A DNA stretch of 64,000 nucleotides from contig JASDDO010000026.1 of assembly GCA_030015575.1 (NCBI GenBank), positions 26,552,079 to 26,616,078 on the forward strand, written 5' to 3'. A model generated the notes under the pieces. It was not told where the DNA came from. It worked only from the letters and a program-made list of their open reading frames with translations, and made no database searches. Source of the stretch: Agapanthus africanus. Lineage: Eukaryota; Streptophyta; Magnoliopsida; Asparagales; Amaryllidaceae. This document shows, piece by piece, positions 45,782 to 57,311 of the stretch (positions are counted from its first letter, which is position 1; every line of letters starts with the position of its first letter). A program made the position numbers and the translations under genes.

Positions 45782-48429
45782 TGTTCTCCGCCGAAAGACC
45801 GGGAAAGACAAACGTCTTGCCTGAATTTTGGGGGCAGATGCTATTTGGATTTATCCGTCCACCTCTCCGAAGATGCCAAGTTGATTTATGGCACTGTGTA
45901 TCGAAGGTTTAGACAGATGCGGCCGTAGTAGCAGACTTCGTCAGATTCCCCCTCGTTTGAAGGGTTTTTGATTGTGGGGACACTCTTCCCTGCAGGCGCA
46001 AGCCCCTGCAGTTAATTACGCTACCGCATCGCTGTAACAACTTTCTCCTTCCCCAGATGGTCACTTCGTGTCGTGTGTGTTTGTTTTGTTTTTGGTTGCC
46101 CGTGGATTGTATACGGAAACTAATTTATGTTGTCGTCCATAGGGTGTAGATTAGTCCAAATCCGTATTTTCTTAGATTTGGGTTTTGGTTTTGGTTTAAG
46201 GATCGTTAATCTCATTCAAGACTAAGATCAACTTAAACGTTTGTTGAGGATACGTTAATCTAATTTTAGATTAAGATCTACCCAACGGGATCATTTAGAT
46301 CCAACAAAAGAGCATTTGGTCTCTATTGCTTTAGTGTAGGGACTTTGCGGTCCAGAAGTTTAAGGACATCATCATCCATGAGTTTAAAGACATCATAGTC
46401 TAGTTTAGAGACGTCATAGTCTGTAAAGTTTAAGGACATCATAGTCCATGAGTTTAAGGACCCCACAGTCCGTAAAGTTTAAGGATATCATAGTCCATGA
46501 GTTTAAGGACCCCACACTCCATGGAATGTCTGGTTGTCAGGACCATCGCCTCTCTGAAGACGTTGAAGGATTACAACGACAAATATCAGAGGAGTGAAGA
46601 GATGTACCCTTGAACCAATATTGGTTGGCAGATCTGTAGTCCAATTTGGGACTAAGATCAAAGATTTATGAGCATATGGGCTCAATTAATCTGAAGTAGG
46701 GTTCTGTGGCCACTTTGGGCTCGGCCCATTTAGTAAAAATATTAAACATTTAACAATGCTGAGCATTGGTTTAAGTTCTGACAGCCTTTTTGTCTTTTAT
46801 TGAGTGCTGAGCACTTATTATAGCTCTGGGGCTTTGTTATTTAAAGAACAATTTATGTTCATTTAGCGCACACATGAGAAGCATATGGCGCACTTGGTGC
46901 TGAGCGCCAGTCAATGAGCGCATTGCGCTTCTGGTGAAGTAGCGCACACGTGAGGAGCACGTGGCTCACTTGGCGCTGAGCGCCAGACAATGAGCGCATT
47001 GCGCTTCTGGTGAACTAGCACACACGTGAGGATCACGTGGCGCGCTTGGCGCTGAGCGCCAGACAATGAGCGCATTGTGCTTCTGGTGAGTTTGGAGCGC
47101 TAAGGCTCTGTAACGCTATGCGTTAATTTTGGAGCGCTGAAGCGCTTCTTTTGATTGGAGCCCTATGGCTCTGCAACGCTATGCGTTAGTTTTGGAGCGC
47201 TGAAGCGCTTCTTTTGATTGGAGCACTATGGCTCTGCAACGCTATGCGTTAGTTTTGGAGCGCTGAAGCGCTTCTTTTGATTGGAGCACTATGGCTCTGC
47301 AACGCTATGTGTTAGTTTTGGAGCGTTGAAGCGCTTCTTTTGATTGGAGCGCTATGGCTCTTTTTAGGCAGCTTTGCGCCCTGAGAATTAAATTCTCTTT
47401 CTTATAAGAGACTTTGTCTCATGGATGAACAAAGTTCTTATTATTTTTTTTTTATAGGAGATGTTTCAATCTCTTATGTTTTTTGATGAAAGGCTTTGCC
47501 TTTTTGGATCTGTGATCCTAAGAGAATTGAATTATTCTCCCCCCTTTTATAATGAGATATTATAATCTCTGAAAGACAATTTGTCTTATAGATTTATGAT
47601 CTGAAGAAGATTAAGCTTTTCCCTTATTTTTTTATGATGAGATACTTTGATCTCTGTTGTGAAAGACCTTGTTCTTATAAATCTATGATCTTAGAAAAAG
47701 AAGTAAATTCCTCTTTAAATATGGGATGATTTCATCTCTATGTTCTTTTTTTATACCTTGAAGAAAATTTTCTTCTTCTGAGAGCTTGCTCTTTGTCTCC
47801 GAAACTTCTCAAAGTTTATGGAGGGGTTCCTCTATATGAGACTTGAAGTCTTGGGCCTTTATATAGGGCAAGCTGATTTGTTGAATCAGTTAAAGAGATC
47901 TTTTCTCCAATTGATTTGGGGATTTCCCTACCGTTGGATCTTTGATCGTAGGGCTTCTGATTTACAGAAGGCAATCTTCTTGTTTTTAACAAGATTGGGA
48001 AATCTTTCCCTACATAGAATTTATTCTGTATTTTAGTGATTCTTAATCACCATTGGATCATTGATCCGACGGTGCTCCAATTTACAGAGCAAATTCTTTT
48101 TGTTTGGAAAGATTCTGAAGAATGTTTACTCAACGGAATTTTATTCTGGTAAATTGATGATTTTTAATCATGTTCGTTGGATCTTTGATCCAACGTTTGG
48201 GAACATTTAGTTCCAGCGCAAGCGCTCTCGTGCTTTGCACGTGGTGCGCTGCTTAGAGTGCAGCGCACTTAGTGCTAGTGCTTACGCGCTTTTCACGTGG
48301 GCATTGCTTCAAAGCGCCGGCGCGCCCGTGCTTTGCACGTGAGCGCTGCTTGCTGGCGCTTCTATGAAGCGCTGCTTCATTTCAAATTTTGAAAATTTGA
48401 ACAGAGTTTTGCTCTGATTGGGGGAAACA
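45782..48429 (-). repeat. 5' LTR of Tat-A (LTR-A copy 3)
   Basis: 2648 bp, colinear with the 3' LTR except for extra tandem units. The TATA box on the minus strand lies at 47859-47865. The outer edge ends GAAACA next to TTCAC; the inner edge at 45782 is fixed by alignment with 27425. By eye the two LTRs differ by scattered substitutions and small indels. Confidence 0.93.
46865..47090. repeat. ~75-bp tandem repeat in Tat-A 5' LTR
   Basis: Three units begin GCGCACAC(A/G)TGAG near 46866, 46941 and 47016, each with a CACGTGG or degenerate core, GGCGCTGAGCGCC and AATGAGCGCATTGCGCTT dyads. Only one unit is present in the 3' LTR (about 28508), which explains most of the 166-bp length difference. 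Confidence 0.9.
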
Positions 48430-49211
48430 TTCACCATGCTCACGGTTTTGCTAAAACCATTCGTAGCCATTCGTAATTTCAGTTGGAAATTCAATAGTAT
48501 TCAAGCTATGTATTTTGACCTTCGCCAAGGCATAGTGATTGGTAGCTGCTGAATATTTATCTGTAGCATAGATAGATGCGTTGGTTTGGGACAGTCGTAC
48601 TACTATTTTGGCCTTCGTCAAGGGTATGTACGGGTGGGTTCAAATTAACCTGGACAATGACGGGTAGAACTTTACATGTGACTTATGATATGTTGGCCTT
48701 CGTCAAGGTCATAAGAGTATGGGATAAAAATCCACATTGTGAGTTTCAAAAGAAACTGAAATTTGCTAGTGTTGCATACCATTTAGAGTGTGATAATTTT
48801 GGTAGGATTCCTTCGACTTTATCACACAATGATATTTGGATCCCGATCCTAATGTGAGTATATGCTACTTCTCGGGAGATCTTTTCACTTAACGACCAAT
48901 TCTATAAACCAATTAGGTGTCTAGAACAGTGTTAGCAGGGCTACGCCTCCAGGGAAAAGAGGTTATTTAATTAAGGAACTTCGCGAAAGCGTCGTAAAAC
49001 CTCCCTCGAAGTACCGACACTAGCCTGGCTGAAAGGTTAAGCAAGTATTGTACGGTGAGATTAATCCTGACTAATTTTTCTTTTATGGTTTGAGGATGGA
49101 TTCGAGAAACAGTGGGAGCCATCCTGTTTAGATATATTAAAAACCAATCTAAATTTGCAAGAGCATCATGCTAAAGTGTTTCTTCTCTCTCTCCTAATTG
49201 CAGCAACCAAG
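48430..49211 (+). other. Untranslated leader of copia element 2, second part
   Basis: It resumes after Tat-A with the second TTCAC. It matches copia-4 62270-63000 in reverse. It holds three CCTTCG(T/C)CAAGG dyads (48519-48530, 48612-48623, 48697-48708). The leader ends at the gag start ATG (49212). Confidence 0.85.
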
Positions 49212-50427
49212 ATGACGGGCCTTAAGTTACTATTAGATAAAAATATATTGACAGGGACAAACTATAAAGGTTCAGGAATGTCAAGACGGCAATCACGTAT
49301 GAAAAATTGGGCTATGTCCTTACTACTAAAGCCCATGCCGTCCCCGGTCCAGACTCCAGTGTCGCGGATATTGAGATCCGTAAAACCTGGGAGATTGACT
49401 GCGCAAAGGCCAAGTGCCTCGTGCTGGCCTCTATGGACAATGAGCACCAGAGGCGACACAAGAATATGGATCTTGAATCCATATTCCTCCATACCAAGGA
49501 ATTATATGGAGAGCAATCTCGTATCGCAAAATAGGAGACCTCCAAGAAGCTATTTTAGGCGAGGTTGGACATCGGGTCATCTGTAGGGGAACACATCCTT
49601 AAGATGATCGGCTACATTGAGGAGCTCGCGGACCTCGGGACCACGTTGGAGAATGAGTTGTATACATACTTAATTCTGCAGTCCCATCCTTCCACCTACG
49701 CCAAGTTTATCTTGAATTTTAATATTCAAGGTAAATAAGTTGAACTTCCGGAACTCCTCAATATGTTGAGGAGTGCTGAGGGCACTGTGTAAAAATCCAG
49801 GGAAACACCCACTCTACTTGTTGGTGGAGCTTCCTCTTCTAGATCCAAGACGAAAGCCAAAGGAAAGAAGAAGAAGGCCCCCACCAAGACGAGAGGCGGT
49901 GTTAGTTTGGTGGAAGCAAAGGGCAAGGCAAGAGTAGCGGGGCCGATAGTAGGAAATGAAGAATGCTTCTACCGTCATAAGAAGGGCCATTGGAAGAAAG
50001 ATTGCAGGGCTTGGAAGGCCAAGAACCAGGACCCGAAGCAAGTTGTTGCTTCGGCTTCAGGTGTGTTTGTAATTGAAAACTGTCTGTCAATCAACTCTTC
50101 TTTCTAGGTATTAGATACCGGATCAGTATCTCATATCTGTAATTCTTTGCAGGCACTGAGAAGCCGTAGGGTTCTGAAGACCAGTGATATGACCATCAGG
50201 GTTGCTAACGGAGCGAGCATGGATGCTGTGTCCGTAGGGGAATATCACTTAGGGTTGGCAAGTGGACATATTTTGGTTTTGCGTAACTGTTTTTGTGTAC
50301 CTAGTTTGACTTGTAATATCATTTCTGTATCTTTGTTATCTAAAGAAGGTTAAGATTTTACATTTGTAAGCGATGTCGTTAACATCCACCTTAATCATGG
50401 TCTGATTGGGTCAGGTACTCTAAACAA
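49212..50427 (+). pseudogene. Copia element 2 gag and start of protease
   Basis: Starts MTGLKLLLDKNILTGTNYK at 49212, typical of a copia gag N terminus. The rest lies in shifted frames: KTWEIDCAKAKCLVLASMDN (49390-49450), a UBN2-like central part, a basic tail, and a zinc-knuckle site CFYRHKKGHWKKDC (49960-50001) in which the second expected Cys is Arg. Protease begins with a DTGS box (about 50115) and continues to SLLSKEG (50352). In-frame stops occur near 49533, 49555, 49736, 49789 and 50106. The sequence stops at 50427 where the chromovirus LTR begins. Confidence 0.85.
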
Positions 50428-52604
50428 TGGTAGCAGTAAATATCACAGGCAACAGGTATAAGCAATATAGCAATAGCAATAGCAATAGCAAGATGGCAGG
50501 TCGCAATCATGTCAGGTATTGTGTACTAAATAGGTGATGTATTTAATTACACAACCAAATCATGGTAAATAGCAGGATTATAGTTGTCACAGTCATCTAG
50601 CCGTGATACCGAAAGTAACGAAATGATATATCCATTATTAATTGTTAAATATATATATCTAACCGTATTTAAAATGATGTTTCACGATTATTAATTATTA
50701 TATATTAAACTTTATTAATTCCTACTCTTCGATTAAACCATTGAGCCAACTAGATTTGTTTGCTATAATTTCATATTATCAAAACAATTTAAATAATGTT
50801 ATATATATATATACTGCAAATTATAAACTTGTTATAGTTAATGATATACATATAATAATAATGATCAATATTACGATACATAGATAAATAAAACATAGCA
50901 TATGGCAAGTCGTAAACTTGCTTGGATATGGATAAAATACGATGATGGATACTAGGAGACGAATGCGAACACGAAAACACGAACGGAGCAAGGTCAAGAC
51001 TTTATCTCGTCTAAAGATCACAGCTTGGCTTGAACTTGGGATCTGTTTAGGCCCGACTTGATAGTTGGGCATGGCTCCAAGATGCCCGGCGACGAAAACA
51101 AGGTGTAGGGAGTCGGTGATGATGAGGGTTGCTGCTGCGATGGATTGCTGGTGATGGGTTTTCTGTGAGATGAAGAGGAAGTGATCAGTGCTGGTGGGCG
51201 CTGGGGTTTCGAACTCTGGTTGGTGTGTCGAAGGTGGGTCTTTGGTGCACTGGTGGTAGAGCTTGCCGGTGGGGTTTTAAGTTGAGGTGAAGAGGGTTGT
51301 GCTTGGTGAAGGGTTTCGAGATAGAGGATCTCGACCGAGCTTGGAGGAAGTTGGTTGGAGGTTGAAGGAAGGTGGAGATGGCGGTGGAGTTTGGCATCTC
51401 GGGAGTTGGAGTTTCTGGTGAGGTCTCAGGTAGAAGAAGAAGGCTATGGTGATGTATCAAGTCGATGGTGATGGGTGTGGTCGCCAACGGTAGGAGATCG
51501 ACGAAGAAGAAGGTGCAGTGAAGGAGGAGGATGCGATGGTTATGAGGGTGAAAGGGTTCAACGGTGAGAGGTGGTCGTAGTTGAAGTTCTTGGAGGTTAA
51601 TGGGTTGGTGGCTGCGATGGTGGGTTCACCGGAGAACATGAGCACGAGGAAGAAGTGTTCGGAGATAGAAAAAGGAAGATGAAGATGGAGGCGACGACTC
51701 GGTGATGTTGTAGGAGATGGAGGTGAGGTCGCTGGTGAGGGTGGTGGTGAAGATGCAGGTGATATGGTGATGGAAACGAGTTCGATGATAATGCGATGAA
51801 GAGTCGGGGATGATGGCTGGTAGTGAGGACGAGATTGGAGGTGAAGGCGAGATGGGTGCGAGGGGTTTTAGGCTCGGGAGTAGAAGGAGGAAGAGGGAGA
51901 TTGGAGAGAGAGAGCTGGTGAGAGAGAGAGAGAATAGAGAGAGAGAGAGTTTTTATTATTTTATAAAAAGAAAATATAAATTATATATATTTATAATATA
52001 TAGTAAGTTATATATATATATATATATTACAGTTTATTATATAACTAATAATATAAAAAGATAATATCTATTTTCGATCCATCTCTAGCAAAATCTCACT
52101 GAAACTATATATATTGGAAAATAATACTCACACACGCGCATGTTGCCTATTAACCTAATGCAATGGTTAGAAAAGAATATACTTTAAGTATCTTATACCC
52201 TTTATTTAAGATTTAAAAGGATTTAGATATATTTAAATCTAAAAACTATCCGGTATCTAGGTTATTTGAGATTTAGGCGTAATAGATAAATGTCAGTATA
52301 AAAACATGGGATACTTAAGTATCGTGTTGACAGTTAAAATATATAGCATATCATTAACGTATGGCTACTAGAAAATATACACGTATGCTTCAAATATTAA
52401 ATATATTTGTTATATTAGATCCATGAGGATTTAATTTACGGATAAATATTAATAAAAATATAATCTAGCACCATAACGGGTTTCACACAAGAGGGTCGGG
52501 TTGGATAAACACTTCTACTATTCGAACCAATTACAACCCAAATAATAAATAGAGCAAATTTTAAAATACCAATAAATATCGCACGATCGTGCTAGGGTGT
52601 TACA
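50428..52604 (-). repeat. 3' LTR of a chromovirus (Del/Tekay-like)
   Basis: On the minus strand it starts TGTAACACCCTAGCACG directly after the end of the chromovirus pol, and it ends where copia element 2 sequence is cut (50428). It carries a GA/CT-rich block (51890-51950) and C/T-rich promoter-like sequence. ORFs inside (for example 51185-51487 and 51810-52064) are low-complexity and unsupported. Confidence 0.75.
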
Positions 52605-52672
52605 TTATACCCAACTACAAAAGAATTTCGTCTTCGAAATTCACGCAACAGGAAAGGACAAGAACACTGAAG

Positions 52673-53843
52673 ATACGGATCTAAGGAAAGAGGTGTGGAA
52701 ACTTTTGTCGAATTTCAACTTCATGTTTCCAAGTAAATTCCTCGTGCGAACGATTTTCTCATGAAATAAGTACTAAAGGGATCACCTTATTCTTGAGAAC
52801 ATTTTCTTGTCGATCCACAATAGCCATTGGTTGCTCTTCATAAGTCAAATCCTCTTTCATTATCAATTCCAAGTGGTCATGGACGTGCGTTTCATCTCGA
52901 ACATACTTGCGGAGTTGAGATACATGAAACACATCATGAACACCTGCCAAGGATGGTGGTAAAGCCAGTCGATGAGCTACTTCTCCAATACACTCAATGA
53001 TATCGAAGGGCCCCACGAATCGAGAACTAAGCTTGCCTCAACTACCAAACCGGATTACTCTCCTAGTTGGTGATATCTTCAAGAACACATGATTACCAGC
53101 AGCAAACTCTAAAGGTCTTCTTCTAGAATTTGTCCAAATTTTCTTCCGATCTTGTGCCACCTTCATATGATTACGAATCAAGTTAACTTTCTCCACAGTT
53201 TGCACAAATAGTTCCGGTCCCGCTAATCTTCTTTCTCCAATATCGTCCCAACATACTGGTGAGTGACACTTACGACCGTACAATACTTCAAATGGAGCCA
53301 TCTGTATAGTCGTCTGAAAACTGTTATTGTATGAGAACTCCACTAAATGTAAATGATCCTCTCACGAACCCTTGAAGTCTAACATGCAAGCTCTCAATAT
53401 ATCTTCAAGAGTTGGGATCGTTCTCTCGGACTGTCCATCTGTCTGAGAATGATAGACTGTATTAAATTTCAAGTGAGCCCCCAAATTTTCTTGTAAACTC
53501 CTCCAGAAATGTGATAGGAACCGGGTGTCACCATCGGAAACAATACTCACTGGTACTTCATGCAATCTTACAATCTCCTGCATGTACCTCTCTGCTAACG
53601 CCTCCGTCGACTGACCAAATCGAAATGGTATAACATGAGCTGCCTTGGTCAGTCGATTGACAATCACCCAAACTGCGTAAGGCTGTCAAGAAATCTATGG
53701 TTATATGATCCCAGTTATATTGAGGAATCGTAAGTGGTTGCAACAAACCACCCATCCTTTGATGTTCAGCCTTGACTTACTGACACACTAAGCATCTTGA
53801 CACGTAACGAACGATCTCTCTTTTCATACCTTCCCATCAAAAG
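52673..53843 (-). pseudogene. Chromovirus integrase and C-terminal chromodomain tail
   Basis: Minus-strand pieces read: the end of the zinc-binding HHCC part (GMKREIVRYVSRCLVC, near 53820-53770); the catalytic core with [20 protein letters not shown] and HSQTDGQSERT supplying the D, D and E residues; the [19 protein letters not shown] part (from 53016); HVSQLRKYV; and, after a frame change, EEFTWKHEVEIRQKFPHLFP (about 52735-52676), the end of a chromodomain. This is the Del/Tekay arrangement. Stops occur near 53038 and 53345. It is cut at 53843 by copia-4; the rest presumably lies beyond the window. Confidence 0.85.
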
Positions 53844-54427
53844 TGTTGTCGCGGATCTTGTTGGGATACCTAGGATGGCAGCAAGGTTTCGGGTAGCATT
53901 ATCCATGCCAAGTTTAAATTTTTTCCGTTCTAGATAACCCTAACCATGAATCTTTAACTAAAGAATCAAACTAAAGTACAGGATAACAACTTAACATCTA
54001 AGTGATTAGGGATTACAACCTTTGTAGTCCTCTCCTTCACTTCTAAAGCTCCGAGTTGAAGTCCCTTCGCTGCGATCATCATGCTCTCAGACTCTAGAGA
54101 GTCTCCATGAGGTGAATGAGGCATCCTTGCTTGTGCTCTTCACAATCCAAGATGATCTACGTCAAAGCAACACAAATCCAAGATTTCACTTCACTAATGA
54201 GGTATTAGTGAAGAAAACACCATAATCTAAGTGGTTAGAATAGATGAGGATGATGAAGTAGGAATTTTGCTCACTTTAATATTTTATTTCTCATTATTTT
54301 TTCATCACATGAAGAAAACAAGAGAGCAAGAATCAAGAGCAAGAAGAAGAAGAAGCTCAAACTCAAGTGAGAATGAATTGTGATGTGGTTAGAAAATGTA
54401 ACCAAGGGTTAAAAGTATCATGGCTAT

Positions 54428-57311
54428 TGTAACAATCCTAAATTTCCTGTACAACTTTCTGTAGAATTTTTTCAAAATTTAAAGAAAGGGGTACTTTTGC
54501 CTGAGCACAAGTTAAATATTTGTTTTGCTAATTAATTACAAGAAGGAGCTTATAGCTCATTGGTAATACTTTGCACTGCTGAACCAAGCCACCAGAGTTC
54601 AAATCTCATATTCCACATTATTTTTAATATTGTTTTATTTTGAATTTTTAGAATACCAAGGGTATACATGTGCATATCTCACAAAAACCCCACTACACAT
54701 GGAAAACTAACTGTACCAGGGGACTAATAAACCGACGGGGGACCTTCCGACCTCCTGACTCGGCCGGACTTGGCCGAATCGGCTGGCGGACCGGCCGTCG
54801 GGCCGCCGCCGTCGGCCGAACTCGGCCGGACCACCGAGTCATCAACATGGAAGTTGTGACTTTTGGGATCCCCTTCACCTCTGTATGGTTTAAATCCTCA
54901 GATCAGTACCTGAACTCTTTAAAACCCCTATTTACTCCATTTTAATACATTTTATCATATTTTTTTCAATTAAACCTTTCACCTAACCCTAACCCTATAA
55001 ATACAACCCCTAAACACATCCTGCTCACTCTAAAATTCTGAGCAAAATTCTCAAGAAATTTCCTGGAACCCTAGTGTACTTTTGAAGTAGCGAAAGGCGA
55101 AGCTTCGGCGTTTTTTCCGGCGACAACCCTAGGAGTTCCCGGCGACGAAACGACGCACCGGCGCCTCCTCCCGTTCCCTATTCTTCTTGTCTAAGTCCTA
55201 AACCCGTAAGTCCCACTTCCCCCTTTCTCTACACTTTTCTAAAATACGTATTTCTAAAACCCGACGGAATCGGAGCAAATCCGGTTTCCGATTCGGTTCT
55301 TCCTAAAACTCTCGCTTTTCTTTAATACAATCATGTTAAACCATTACATGTTGACTATTAAATATTAAAAAATATGTTGAACAAGTTTCATGACAACCTA
55401 TCTCATTTTGTAACTTTTACCGTACTTTTTCACTAAAATACCATGTAGTTTTATTTCGACATTAAAACATCACAAACTTGCTATAACTTTAAGTAGATCA
55501 TGAGGTAATGACCTACCTCCTCACAATACTCATATGCAACATAGCACAATACCTTTCGAGAATATAGAATACGGGAAAACGAAACATTTCAAATAAATAC
55601 CATGAATTAATAAAACCATTTTCTAAAAGATTAAGTATTCTTATAAATCTTTGCAAAGTGCCGCTACAACCCATTTGGGAAACCCGACTAGGATGGTGCG
55701 GATTATCGCACATCTCTGGGCTTAGTAGTGCGAGATGCATACTTTCGCAAGGAGCATTCGGTCTCGAGAGATTTAAAATACCAAAATCTTAAGAAAATGA
55801 GATTTCTAGAAATATAATATATATATTAAAATTTATTTTTATGAATATATATATATGTAATATCAAAAATACCTATTTTTGTTATAATATAAATACTTCA
55901 ATTTTTCCAAAATCATAAGAATCACTTTACATTAAAATACCATGAAATCCATACAAGTTCAATATTACAATGAAATACCATGTATTATGAAAAATAAGTT
56001 ATTCTCATTAGAAATGTCACAAATAAAAAATCTACATTTATTACAACTCTAAAGACGATAATTAAATACTTTGGGTGTATTTTGAAAATTATACAAAAGT
56101 ATTTTTACATAAAAACCCCTCAAGTTCTATAAATTACCCTAAGGACCCTAGTAAATATAGGTTTAAGCGAGACCAATCTTTTGAGCCTCAGGGAGCCGGA
56201 GAAGTGGGTGCTTGGCTATTTAAAGTAGACAACTTAACAACGGTGTTATCAACACGATAATCGTCTTTGAAAAAAACACAAAACCTGTCGCCCATGTGCA
56301 GCGGTTACCGATAACATCAAAACAATCAGGACTTCAATTTACTTTTCTAATTGTCTGACTCGGACTGAGTCTCTTTTTAATAATCTGACTTGAATATGAT
56401 TCAAGTACAATCTACAATATTACAATTCAACATGAATCCATGAATACATATATTCAATCTATTCAATCTGTATTGACTGAACCGAACCATGGATATACTT
56501 CCATTTACATGATTCTCCAGTTACATCCATGATTCTACAGTTACATCCATTTACTGATATCATGGTTTCGTTAAGTCACTCAATTATACAATCTATACAG
56601 TTTACCAAACAAGACAATACAATAAAACAATACAATCAAGACATCGCGGGGTTTAAGGGGTAGATTGGTACTGAAAGTATTAGAAGTGGCACGAGATTGC
56701 AACCATAAGACACCTAACCTATATTCCGTTGCTGTTGTACCGTGGCCTAAACGGTTCCTTAAGTTCCTGATACCTTAGTCTCCGGGGCAAGTGAGACTCC
56801 TCTCGTATACACTTGCATCCTTCTATACCAAGCTACAAACAACAGCGTTAACCATATAATACAACTTTAAAATCTACCTTCTCTTTCTGTCTATTCTATT
56901 TCTCCCTTACCTTTGGGACTTACCGAGCGATTTGTTCGCTGACGACATTCTCTTTCTTTCTTCTTTAAATGTCGTCAGGTGATCTGGACACTCCGGAGAT
57001 CGAGCCCATTAGTGAAGACTTGGACCACTTCATTGAAGACCCAGAGCTTTAGTTCATTGTACACTTTTATTTCAGTAATTTTCCTTTTCTGTTATGCCAT
57101 TGTTTAGGCATTGCTTTCATTCAGTTGTATTTACTTTTCCTTGCATTGTACAGAAAGAATGTGAATAAATAGAGTTGTTGTTTTATTATATCTTGTCTCT
57201 TATGTATTTACTCTTATATTGCTTAGATACGCTTAGCGTATTTACTTCACAGTAAATACGTAGCGGCCTCGTCGCGTCCTCTGCCCGTACACTGGGAAGC
57301 GGGGCGTGACA
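54428..57311 (+). mobile_element. Solo LTR of chromovirus type (~2.9 kb)
   Basis: Starts TGTAACAATCCTAAATTTCC and ends GAAGCGGGGCGTGACA, classic ends for Del/Tekay LTRs. A TATA box (TATAAATA) lies at 54996-55003. The flanks (GCTAT and GTTAA) do not match, so the insertion is old or rearranged. It sits within the copia-4 LTR and contains a 27-codon acidic ORF at 56969-57052. Confidence 0.7.
56969..57052 (+). CDS. 27-aa acidic micro-ORF within a chromovirus-type LTR
   Basis: ATG TCG TCA GGT ... GAG CTT TAG encodes a peptide beginning MSSGDLDTPEIEPISEDLDH, rich in Asp/Glu with one Phe and Pro-spaced acidic pairs. Its place near the 3' end of the LTR and its clean frame are suggestive, but such a short ORF can arise by chance. 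Confidence 0.25.
   Translation: MSSGDLDTPEIEPISEDLDHFIEDPEL

Larger units (their letters stand above)
27425..48429 (-). mobile_element. Tat-A: 21-kb Tat-lineage Ty3-gypsy element, TSD TTCAC
   Basis: Two LTRs in the same orientation (27425-29906 and 45782-48429) begin TG and end CA. Perfect 5-bp duplications TTCAC flank the whole (27420-27424, 48430-48434). Removing it restores a continuous copia leader. Gag, protease and reverse transcriptase read on the minus strand from the right LTR (5' LTR) leftward. An antisense gene lies on the plus strand next to the left (3') LTR. RNase H and integrase are missing; an Athila-like fragment stands in their place. Tat placement rests on the RT sequence, long LTRs, large gag and antisense gene. 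Many stops and frameshifts make it non-autonomous. Confidence 0.93.

Noticed and set aside
51185-52064. Ser/Thr/Pro- and Glu/Arg-rich ORFs
   Set aside because: They come from a GA/CT-rich part of the chromovirus LTR; compositional artefacts.
54980-54996. Telomere-like CCTAACCCTAACCCT
   Set aside because: Only two to three units directly before an LTR TATA box; not a telomere tract.
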